A DNA stretch of 64,000 nt from an uncultured Pelagibacteraceae bacterium. Lineage in GTDB: Bacteria > Pseudomonadota > Alphaproteobacteria > Pelagibacterales > Pelagibacteraceae. The position numbers were made by a program, and so were the translations under genes. Positions 56,275 to 64,000 of the stretch are shown here, piece by piece. The notes under the pieces are model-generated. The model did no database searches. It saw nothing but the letters and a program-made list of their open reading frames with translations, and was not told the origin of the DNA. The stretch is from positions 1 through 64,000 of the forward strand of contig CABYVU010000005.1 of assembly GCA_902522525.1 (NCBI GenBank). The letters run 5' to 3'. Position 1 is the first letter of the stretch. Every line of letters starts with the position of its first letter.

Positions 56275-57255
56275 TTAAAGATCAATCTGATCAGCAAAAT
56301 AAGTTACAATACTATTTGCTCCAGCTCTTTTAAATGAAATAAGAGACTCTTTTATTGAAGCTTTATCAATTAATTTTTTATTAATTCCATTCATTATCAA
56401 ACTGTATTCACCTGAAACTTGATATGCAAATACTGGTATTTTGAAATTATCTTTTACTTTTTTTATTATATCAAGATAGGGCATGCCAGGTTTAACCATA
56501 ACCATATCAGCACCTTCTTTTATATCTAATGAAACTTCTCTCAAAGATTCATCTGAATTTCTAAAATCCATTTGGTATGTTTTTTTATCACCTTTTAGTA
56601 ATTTTTTTGATCCAACAGCGTCTCTAAATGGTCCATAAAAGCTAGATGAAAATTTAACTGCATATGATAAAATTTGCACGTCATTTAAATTATTTTTATC
56701 TAATGCTGATCGAATTTTACCAATTCTGCCATCCATCATATCTGAGGGTGCAATAACATCACATCCCATTTTGGCTTGCAGCACCGCTTGTTTGGTAAGT
56801 ATTTCTACAGTTTTATCATTAAGAATAATCCTTTTCTTTAATAATCCATCATGGCCATGAGAAGTATAAGGATCTAGGGCCACATCACACATAATACCAA
56901 TTTTATTCTTAAATTTCTTTTTAATAAAGTTTATCCCTCTACAAACTAAATTGTCTGGATTTAAAGCTTCAGAACCATTTTCATCTTTTTTTGTTTTGCT
57001 TGTGTATGGAAATAAAGCAACCATAGGTATTCCTTTTTTAATTGCTTTACCTACAACTACATTCAGTTTGTCTACACTGTACCTAAATACATTTGGCAAA
57101 GATTTTATTGATTCTTTTTTATTTTTTCCTTCAATCAAGAAAATTGGTAGGATCAAATCACTATAAGATAAAGAATTTTCTTGGACTAGTTTCCTAGACC
57201 AAGCATATTTTCTTGATCTTCTAAGCCTTAAATTTGGATATTTACCTGTAATCAT
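56275..57255 (-). CDS. hemB: Delta-aminolevulinic acid dehydratase (start placed at MITGKY)
   Basis: CDVALDPYTSHGHDGLL, SDMMDGRIGKIR, KSSFYGPFRDA-like, VKPGMPYLDII. Confidence 0.95.
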   Translation of the reverse strand: MITGKYPNLRLRRSRKYAWSRKLVQENSLSYSDLILPIFLIEGKNKKESIKSLPNVFRYSVDKLNVVVGKAIKKGIPMVALFPYTSKTKKDENGSEALNPDNLVCRGINFIKKKFKNKIGIMCDVALDPYTSHGHDGLLKKRIILNDKTVEILTKQAVLQAKMGCDVIAPSDMMDGRIGKIRSALDKNNLNDVQILSYAVKFSSSFYGPFRDAVGSKKLLKGDKKTYQMDFRNSDESLREVSLDIKEGADMVMVKPGMPYLDIIKKVKDNFKIPVFAYQVSGEYSLIMNGINKKLIDKASIKESLISFKRAGANSIVTYFADQIDL

Positions 57256-57323
57256 ATTGTATTTTATTATGCGACAAAATCTATTATACAAATATATATA
57301 TAAATGAGTAGAAAACAATCTTC

Positions 57324-57968
57324 ATGATCAATACTAAAGATAAAATCGTAAACTTAAACCTACATAATAAGACTGACAGAGTTTTAGACTTTAGTGATTT
57401 TCAGAAACAAACCTTGCAATTTGATATTGATAAACTCCAAGATGCTTATAATCAAATAATCAAAATTAAAAAATTTGATGATGGTGGAGGTGTAACTAAC
57501 TTTGGTGCAATTTCTTTGACTCAGATACCAGGTGATCCTGACTCAATAAAAGGAAGTAAAGCTCGAGGTGTTTATTGGACTAAACCAGACAAATCTGGGA
57601 AAGAAGTTTCAAGGGATGTAGATATAGATGAATCTAAATACAGTGAATTTATAAAAGATTATGAAAATACTTATTTTAAGGAAGTTTATGATGTTCTTTC
57701 ATCCAGATATAAATTGGGTAGAGTAAGAATTTTATTAAAAGAACCAAGATCAACATTAAGCTGGCATAGAGATCCAGAGCCTAGATTGCATATACCAATT
57801 ATAACAAATCCAGGATGTTTAATGGTTATCGATAATGTAGCTAAGCATATGCCTGCTGATGGATCTGTTTGGGTTACTAACAATACGAAATATCATAATG
57901 CATTTAATGGTGGTGAAGAAAATAGAATACACCTTGTTGCATGTGTTTTAGATTATAAATTTAATTAA
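57324..57968 (+). CDS. Putative Fe(II)/2-oxoglutarate-dependent oxygenase, aspartyl/asparaginyl hydroxylase-like fold
   Basis: WHRDPEPRLHIPIITNPGCLMVID...KYHNAFNGGEENRIHLV: HxD, distal H and R pattern. Confidence 0.65.
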   Translation: MINTKDKIVNLNLHNKTDRVLDFSDFQKQTLQFDIDKLQDAYNQIIKIKKFDDGGGVTNFGAISLTQIPGDPDSIKGSKARGVYWTKPDKSGKEVSRDVDIDESKYSEFIKDYENTYFKEVYDVLSSRYKLGRVRILLKEPRSTLSWHRDPEPRLHIPIITNPGCLMVIDNVAKHMPADGSVWVTNNTKYHNAFNGGEENRIHLVACVLDYKFN

Positions 57969-57969
57969 T

Positions 57970-58389
57970 TTGAAAAAAATCTATATTGCATCTGATCACG
58001 CTGGATTTAAGTTAAAAGAAAGTATTAAAAAAAAATTTTCTTCAAAATTTGAGGTTTTGGATTTAGGTCCAAAGTATTCAAAAAAATCAGTAAACTATCC
58101 AGATTATGCCCACAAATTATCAAAAAAGATAACAAAAAAGAATGTTGGCATTTTAGTATGTGGTTCGGGTATGGGTATGTCAATGACTGCTAATAAGCAT
58201 AAAAATATAAGAGCTGCTTTATGTTATTCGGTGAAAAATGTTAAATTATCTAGATTGCATAATGATGCAAATGTTATTACACTAGGAGAAAGGTTGATTA
58301 GTAAAAATTTAGCCTTTAAATGTATAAATGTATTCCTAAATACTAAGTTTGAGGGTGGAAGACATTTAAAAAGAGTTAAAAAAATATAA
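57970..58389 (+). CDS. rpiB: Ribose 5-phosphate isomerase B (TTG start)
   Basis: [39 protein letters not shown]. Confidence 0.94.
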   Translation: MKKIYIASDHAGFKLKESIKKKFSSKFEVLDLGPKYSKKSVNYPDYAHKLSKKITKKNVGILVCGSGMGMSMTANKHKNIRAALCYSVKNVKLSRLHNDANVITLGERLISKNLAFKCINVFLNTKFEGGRHLKRVKKI

Positions 58390-58394
58390 AAAAT

Positions 58395-59705
58395 ATGTCA
58401 AGTGAAACAAAATATTTAAATAGTGAGTATAAAGACTTTTTTGAAAAAAGTTTATTAGATAGTGATCCAGAAATTTATAAAGCTATTAATGATGAATTGG
58501 TAAGACAACAAAATCATATAGAATTAATTGCATCTGAAAATATTGTATCTCAAGCAGTTCTTGAAGCTCAAGGATCGGTACTAACAAACAAGTATGCTGA
58601 AGGTTATCCTGGGAAAAGATATTATAATGGTTGTGAACATGTCGATGTAGCTGAACAATTAGCTATAGATAGACTTAAAGAATTATTTAATTGCAAATTT
58701 GCCAATGCTCAACCTCATTCAGGAGCACAGGCAAATGGTGCAGTGTTTTTAGCTTTGTTAAAACCAGGTGATACTTTTATGGGAATGAGTTTAAATTCAG
58801 GAGGACACATTACTCATGGTTTAAAAATTTCTATGTCAGGAAAATGGTTTAATGCAATAGGCTACGAGGTTGATAAAGAGTCCGAGCTTATTGATTATGA
58901 TAATGTTGAAAAACTTGCACTTGAACACAAACCTAAACTTATAATTGCTGGTGGAAGTGCTTATTCAAGAGTAATTGATTTTAAAAAATTTAGAGAAATT
59001 GCTGATAAAGTTGGAGCATACCTAATGGTTGATATGGCCCATTTTTCCGGTTTGGTTGCTGGTAAAGGATATCCAAACCCATGTGACTATGCTCATGTAG
59101 TTACATCTACTACTCATAAAGTTTTTAGAAGTGCAAGAGGTGGAATTATATTAACTAATCACGAAGACTTATCTAAAAAATTTAATACTGCAGTTTTCCC
59201 TGGATACCAAGGAGGACCACTTATGCATATTATAGCTGCTAAAGCTGTTGGATTTAAAGAAGCATTAAAACCTGAATTTAAAGAATATATAAAAACTGTT
59301 TTAGCTAATGCAAAAATTTTAGCTGAAACGTTAAAAAATAATGGTTTTAAAATTTATTCAGGTGGGACAGATACACATCTTATGTTAGTTGACCTAAGAC
59401 CTTTTAATGTAAAAGGTAATGTTGCAGCAGAAAGCCTCTCTAGAGCCAATATTACATGTAATAAAAATGGTATTCCATTTGACAGTGAAAGCCCAATGAT
59501 TACTTCTGGAATAAGACTAGGATCACAGGCGGCCACTACAAGAGGATTTGGGTTAAAAGAATTTCAAATAGTAGGTGATTTAATAACAAAAACTATAAAA
59601 GGTTTAGCTGAAAACCCCGAAGATAACTCTAAAACCGAAGATGAAGTAAGAAAAGAAGTTGTAAGCCTTTGTTCTAATTTCCCTATCTATAAACACTTAG
59701 GCTAA
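58395..59705 (+). CDS. glyA: Serine hydroxymethyltransferase
   Basis: [44 protein letters not shown]. Confidence 0.98.
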   Translation: MSSETKYLNSEYKDFFEKSLLDSDPEIYKAINDELVRQQNHIELIASENIVSQAVLEAQGSVLTNKYAEGYPGKRYYNGCEHVDVAEQLAIDRLKELFNCKFANAQPHSGAQANGAVFLALLKPGDTFMGMSLNSGGHITHGLKISMSGKWFNAIGYEVDKESELIDYDNVEKLALEHKPKLIIAGGSAYSRVIDFKKFREIADKVGAYLMVDMAHFSGLVAGKGYPNPCDYAHVVTSTTHKVFRSARGGIILTNHEDLSKKFNTAVFPGYQGGPLMHIIAAKAVGFKEALKPEFKEYIKTVLANAKILAETLKNNGFKIYSGGTDTHLMLVDLRPFNVKGNVAAESLSRANITCNKNGIPFDSESPMITSGIRLGSQAATTRGFGLKEFQIVGDLITKTIKGLAENPEDNSKTEDEVRKEVVSLCSNFPIYKHLG

Positions 59706-59712
59706 TTAATTT

Positions 59713-60171
59713 ATGATCTGTCCATGCAGTAAAAAAGGTGACACTTCAGTTGTTGACTCAAGGCCAACAGAAGATGGAACTGCAATTAGAAGAAGAAGAC
59801 TCTGTAGCTGTGGTGAAAGATTTACAACATTTGAAAGAGTTCAATTTAGAGAACTTACAGTAGTTAAAAAAAATGGTAGAAAATCATCTTTTGATAGAGA
59901 AAAACTTTCAAAATCAATTTATGTCGCTTTAAAGAAAAGACCTATTGATACTGAGACGGCAGAAAAATTCATCTCAAAAATTAGTAGATCATTAGAAGAA
60001 TTGGGTCAGAGTGAAATTTCATCTAATACTATTGGAACTATGGTTATGGAGGGTTTAAAAGAGCTTGATCCTGTAGCTTATGTTCGATTTGCATCAGTCT
60101 ATAGAAACTTCAGAGAAGAAAAAGACTTTGTTCAATTTGTGGATAGAATTGATGTCTTTAAAAAAAGATAA
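59713..60171 (+). CDS. nrdR: Transcriptional repressor NrdR
   Basis: [32 protein letters not shown]-cone; follows glyA. Confidence 0.96.
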   Translation: MICPCSKKGDTSVVDSRPTEDGTAIRRRRLCSCGERFTTFERVQFRELTVVKKNGRKSSFDREKLSKSIYVALKKRPIDTETAEKFISKISRSLEELGQSEISSNTIGTMVMEGLKELDPVAYVRFASVYRNFREEKDFVQFVDRIDVFKKR

Positions 60172-61249
60172 TTTTAAATCATCAGATAAAAAAATTATGA
60201 ATTTTGCTATAAACTTGGCAGAGAATAATAAGTATTTAACTGGGACAAATCCATCTGTAGGATGTGTAATTGTAAAAAATAATAAAATTTTATCTTTTGC
60301 AACGACTAATAATGGTGGAAGACCGCATGCTGAAAGCATTGCGTTAAATAAAAATAAATATAACAAAGGGACATCACTTTACTCGACACTTGAACCCTGT
60401 TCTCATTACGGGTTAACACCTCCATGTACAAATGTAATAATAAAAAATAAGGTCAAAAAAGTTTATTACTCAATTGAGGATAAAGATTTACGAACTTTTA
60501 ATAAAACCAAAAAAATTTTAAATTCTAAAAAAATAGTTGCAATATCAGGACTTCAAAAACGAAATGTTAAAAAACTTTATAATGAATATAATTATATAAG
60601 ATCTAACAAAGCCCCTTATATAATTGGTAAAATTGCAAGTTCATCAAATTTAAATATTTTAAGAAATAATTCACCGATAACAAATGAACATTCAAGAAAT
60701 GTTTCGCATATTTTAAGATTTCAAAATCATGCAATACTGACCTCTTACAAAACAATTAATACAGATAATCCTAAACTTAATTGTAGACTAAATGGATTAG
60801 AGAAATTTTCTCCAAATGTAGTTGTAATCGATAAGAATTTAAAAATAAAAATTAATTCTTATGTAATTAAAAATTCAATAAAAAATAAATTAATTATATT
60901 TCACTGTTCTAAAAATATCTCAAAAATTAGATTATTAAAAAATAGAGGTGTTAAGCTTATTTATCAAAATGTGAATAACAACCAGAATTTCAATCTAAGA
61001 AAAATTAGTCAAAAACTTTATTCATTAGGACTTCATAGGATATTAGTAGAGACAGGCAAAGATTTAATGACTAATTTTCTTAATGAAAATTTATTAAATG
61101 AATTTTACTTTTTTAAAAGCGACAAAATAATCTCTAATACAGATAAAATTAATATATCTTCGTTAGTGAAAATGATTAATAAAAACTATAAGAATAAAAA
61201 AAAAATAAATACATATTTAGATAAAGATATACTTACTCACTATTACTAA
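60152..61249 (+). CDS. ribD: Bifunctional riboflavin deaminase/reductase RibD (start placed at MSLKKDN)
   Basis: [41 protein letters not shown]. Confidence 0.92.
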   Translation: MSLKKDNFKSSDKKIMNFAINLAENNKYLTGTNPSVGCVIVKNNKILSFATTNNGGRPHAESIALNKNKYNKGTSLYSTLEPCSHYGLTPPCTNVIIKNKVKKVYYSIEDKDLRTFNKTKKILNSKKIVAISGLQKRNVKKLYNEYNYIRSNKAPYIIGKIASSSNLNILRNNSPITNEHSRNVSHILRFQNHAILTSYKTINTDNPKLNCRLNGLEKFSPNVVVIDKNLKIKINSYVIKNSIKNKLIIFHCSKNISKIRLLKNRGVKLIYQNVNNNQNFNLRKISQKLYSLGLHRILVETGKDLMTNFLNENLLNEFYFFKSDKIISNTDKINISSLVKMINKNYKNKKKINTYLDKDILTHYY

Positions 61250-61250
61250 A

Positions 61251-61844
61251 ATGTTTAATGGAATTATATTTAACAAAGGCAAAATTAACAGAATCGAAAA
61301 AAGGGTAAAAGGAGTAAATTTATTTATAAAATCTTCATTGAAGGTTTCGAATAAAAATCTCGGGATTTCAATTTCTTGTGATGGAGTTTGTCTTACTTTA
61401 ATTTCTTATAAAAATAAGACTTTAGAATTTTATCTTTCAAATGAAACGTTGGCTAAATCTAAATTTAGAAATATCAGAATTGGAGATGAAATTAATTTAG
61501 AAAAACCCCTAAAATTTGGTGATAATATTTCAGGTCATATCTGTCAGGGTCATGTAGATACAGTCTGTTCTTTAAAAAGTATAAAAAAAGTAGATAAGTC
61601 AAACATATTAGAGTTTAAAATTAGTAATTTATTAATAAAACAATTGGTAGAAAAAGCTTCTATTCTTATAAATGGAGTATCTCTAACTATTTCTAAAATT
61701 AAAAAAAATTCATTTGAAATATGGGTTATACCTCACACATTAAAATTGACAAATTTAATTAATTTAAAGAAAGATGATTTAGTAAACGTTGAAATAGATA
61801 TTATGTCTAAATATATAAAAAAGTTTCTAAATGAAAAAAAGTAA
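61251..61844 (+). CDS. ribE: Riboflavin synthase alpha chain
   Basis: Duplicated lumazine-binding domain; SISCDGVCLTLIS, NISGHICQGHVDTV, INGVSLTISKI. Confidence 0.95.
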   Translation: MFNGIIFNKGKINRIEKRVKGVNLFIKSSLKVSNKNLGISISCDGVCLTLISYKNKTLEFYLSNETLAKSKFRNIRIGDEINLEKPLKFGDNISGHICQGHVDTVCSLKSIKKVDKSNILEFKISNLLIKQLVEKASILINGVSLTISKIKKNSFEIWVIPHTLKLTNLINLKKDDLVNVEIDIMSKYIKKFLNEKK

Positions 61845-62946
61845 TTTTAGTTCAATAGAGAGTATCATTAAGACTGTTAAAAAAAACGGGATGTATATTC
61901 TTGTAGATGATGAAAGCAAACACGAAGAAATGGAAAATGAAGGTGATTTAGTTATTTCAACATCTGCAGTCAGCCCTAAACATATAAATTTTATGGCAAA
62001 ACACGCAAGAGGATTAATTTGTTTAGCAATGGATAGTGTGCAATCAAAAAAAATTGGGCTAACTTTAGCCTCACCAATTAATCAATCTAGAAGCAAAACT
62101 GCTTTTACTTACTCAATAGAAGCTAAAAAAGGTGTTACAACAGGTATATCAGCGTATGATCGTGCTAGAACAATTAAAGCTGCATCAAATAAAAATGCAA
62201 AAAAAAATGATATTGTATCTCCAGGACATGTTTTTCCAGTTATAGCAAGAGATGGAGGTGTGCTTGTCAGAGCAGGTCATACTGAGGCGTCAGTTGATAT
62301 ATCAAAACTTGCAAAAAAAAATAATTCAGCTGTTATTTGCGAAATTATGGCAGAAGATGGAAAAATGGCTACAGGCAGAACATTATTTAATTTTGCTAAA
62401 AAACATAAACTTAAAATAGGAAAGATTGAGGATCTTATTGCCTATAGATTGAAGAGAGAGAAATTAATCAAATTAAAAAAAACCTCTTCAATTATTGTTC
62501 AAAAACAAAAATTTAAAATTAAAGTATTTGAAAATATTCTTGATGGGTCTGAAAACTTTGCATTAATCAAAGGCACTTTAAAAAAAGGAGTAGTGCCTCG
62601 ATTAAGAGTAATATCATCTAATGTAGTTCAAAATTATCTTATTAACCAAAAACTGCCAAATTCATTTGATAAAACAATTACTTATTTTAAAAAATACAAT
62701 AATTGTGTTCTTGTATTTATTAGAGATCCTAATTTAAAATCAGTTACACAAACACTCAAACAGTATAATAGTAAAACTTTCTACAAAAAAGGTCATGATA
62801 AATTGATTAGAAATTATGGCATTGGAGCCCAAATAATTAAATCTTTAAACATAAAAAATATGATACTTGTTACTAGATCAAAAAAAAAAGTGATCGGACT
62901 AGACGGGTATGGAATTAAAATTAAAAAACAGGAAATTATAAAATGA
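61831..62946 (+). CDS. ribB: 3,4-dihydroxy-2-butanone 4-phosphate synthase fused to a degenerate GTP cyclohydrolase II domain
   Basis: ENEGDLVISTSAVSPKHINFMAKHARGLICLAM, RAGHTEASVDI; C-terminal half retains RNYGIGAQIIKSL and GLDGYGI only. Confidence 0.93.
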   Translation: MKKSNFSSIESIIKTVKKNGMYILVDDESKHEEMENEGDLVISTSAVSPKHINFMAKHARGLICLAMDSVQSKKIGLTLASPINQSRSKTAFTYSIEAKKGVTTGISAYDRARTIKAASNKNAKKNDIVSPGHVFPVIARDGGVLVRAGHTEASVDISKLAKKNNSAVICEIMAEDGKMATGRTLFNFAKKHKLKIGKIEDLIAYRLKREKLIKLKKTSSIIVQKQKFKIKVFENILDGSENFALIKGTLKKGVVPRLRVISSNVVQNYLINQKLPNSFDKTITYFKKYNNCVLVFIRDPNLKSVTQTLKQYNSKTFYKKGHDKLIRNYGIGAQIIKSLNIKNMILVTRSKKKVIGLDGYGIKIKKQEIIK

Positions 62947-63329
62947 AAAAAAAAATTCTAATTGTTGTTGCAAGTTACTATGAAAGCATTGCTAATTCTT
63001 TATTAAAAAGTGCAAAAAATAAAATTAATAATAAGTGTAATATTGATGTAATTAGGGTGCCAGGCGCATTTGAAATTCCTGTTACGATCGCCAAGAATTT
63101 AAAAAAATTTAATGGATTTATAGCTTTAGGATGTGTGATTAAAGGACAAACACCACATTTTGATTTTATATCCAAATCTACAACGGACGCATTAATGACA
63201 TTATCGATTACATCTAAGAAACCTGTCGGAAACGGAGTGATCACATGCTTGAGCAAAAAACAAGCTGTAGAACGTGGCAAGAAAGGATCTGAAGCAGCAG
63301 AAGCAGTATTATCAGTTCTTTTTCAATAA
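62943..63329 (+). CDS. ribH: 6,7-dimethyl-8-ribityllumazine synthase
   Basis: RVPGAFEIPVTIAK, ALGCVIKGQTPHFDFISKS. Confidence 0.96.
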   Translation: MKKKILIVVASYYESIANSLLKSAKNKINNKCNIDVIRVPGAFEIPVTIAKNLKKFNGFIALGCVIKGQTPHFDFISKSTTDALMTLSITSKKPVGNGVITCLSKKQAVERGKKGSEAAEAVLSVLFQ

Positions 63330-63332
63330 ATT

Positions 63333-63737
63333 ATGACTGTTCAATTTTCTCCACAAAGAAATCCTAGAGTGATAATTATTCAAAAACTTTATGGAAAACT
63401 TTATAACAATGAAGAAAATATCAGTTTTCCAAAACACAGGTTCAAAAAATTTATTAAAGATATTGTCAATGGCACTATAGAAAGAGAAGAATTAATAAAT
63501 GCAGAGATCGATAACCATTTAAATCAGGATTTGAAAATAAAAAATATGGATAAAGTTTTTCAAATTATTATCAAAAGTGCAATTTTCGAACTTTTATATA
63601 AACCAAATACCTCCATCAAAATCATCATAAATGAGTATTTAAAGGCATCCAATTTTTTTATCGATGACTCACAAACTAAATACTTAAATGCATTATTGGA
63701 TAAAATTTCAAAAAAAATTAGAATTAGCAATGAATGA
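63333..63737 (+). CDS. nusB: Transcription antitermination protein NusB
   Basis: ARVIIIQKLYG-like start, SAIFELLYKPNTSIKIIINEYLKAS; after ribH. Confidence 0.9.
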   Translation: MTVQFSPQRNPRVIIIQKLYGKLYNNEENISFPKHRFKKFIKDIVNGTIEREELINAEIDNHLNQDLKIKNMDKVFQIIIKSAIFELLYKPNTSIKIIINEYLKASNFFIDDSQTKYLNALLDKISKKIRISNE

Positions 63738-64000
63738 ATTTGCTCTTATTCAAAAGTATTTTAAAAAATTAACTTATAATAACCCATCAGCATTAAATCT
63801 AAATGATGATGTTTTTTTTGATAAAAAAAATAACGTTGTTGTTTCTTCTGATACTTATGTTGAAGGTGTTCATTTTCTTGATTTCAGAAAGCCTGATTTA
63901 GTAATTAAGAAAATATTAAGATCTTCAATATCAGATTTGTATTGCAAGGGTGTAAAACCAAAGTTTATTTTTATTGGCGCTAGTGGAAATAAAAAATCTT
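63730..64000 (+). CDS. thiL: Thiamine-monophosphate kinase (3' truncated by window; absent from the supplied ORF track)
   Basis: Manual translation from ATG 63730: MNEFALIQKYFKKLTYNNPSALNLNDDVFFDKKNNVVVSSDTYVEGVHFLDF...; conserved nusB-thiL order. Confidence 0.88.
   Translation, partial: MNEFALIQKYFKKLTYNNPSALNLNDDVFFDKKNNVVVSSDTYVEGVHFLDFRKPDLVIKKILRSSISDLYCKGVKPKFIFIGASGNKKS

Noticed and set aside
57970-63737. FMN or glycine riboswitch near glyA and the rib cluster
   Set aside because: Genes are almost gapless (0-10 nt), so no room for an aptamer; none recognised by eye.

Overview
AT-rich, very compact chromosomal segment whose gene content and order fit an alphaproteobacterium of the SAR11/Pelagibacterales type (inferred from composition and protein sequence; no database search was run). 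From left to right: 3' part of rpoB, rpoC, the str-S10-spc-alpha ribosomal superoperon (rpsL to rplQ, including secY and adk), rluC-like, lipB, mgtE, panC, galU, ugd, ridA-like, topA, plsY, pyrC, pyrB, ruvX, gatCAB, an O-methyltransferase, trhO, a MATE transporter, the sarcosine oxidase operon soxBDAG, tRNA-Ser(GCT), slt, dapA, smpB, folK, relA/spoT, pyrE, pdxJ, acpS, lepB, rnc, recO, hemB, an uncharacterised Fe(II)/2OG-oxygenase-like gene, rpiB, glyA, nrdR, the rib cluster, nusB, and the start of thiL (missing from the ORF track because it runs off the window). I saw no mobile element, CRISPR array, prophage or defence island. I did not find a convincing new multi-gene system. The points most worth checking are: a RibBA protein whose GTP cyclohydrolase II half lacks its zinc and catalytic motifs; a PyrC without the HxH metal motif, with a long perfect dyad just before pyrB; altered zinc-ligand spacing in RpoC and NrdR; a RelA/SpoT protein lacking the usual middle of its regulatory region; four gaps in conserved gene order (tuf, rpmD, dprA, era); and extreme junction packing (zero-gap convergent genes, 27-34 bp divergent gaps, 16 one-nucleotide overlaps).
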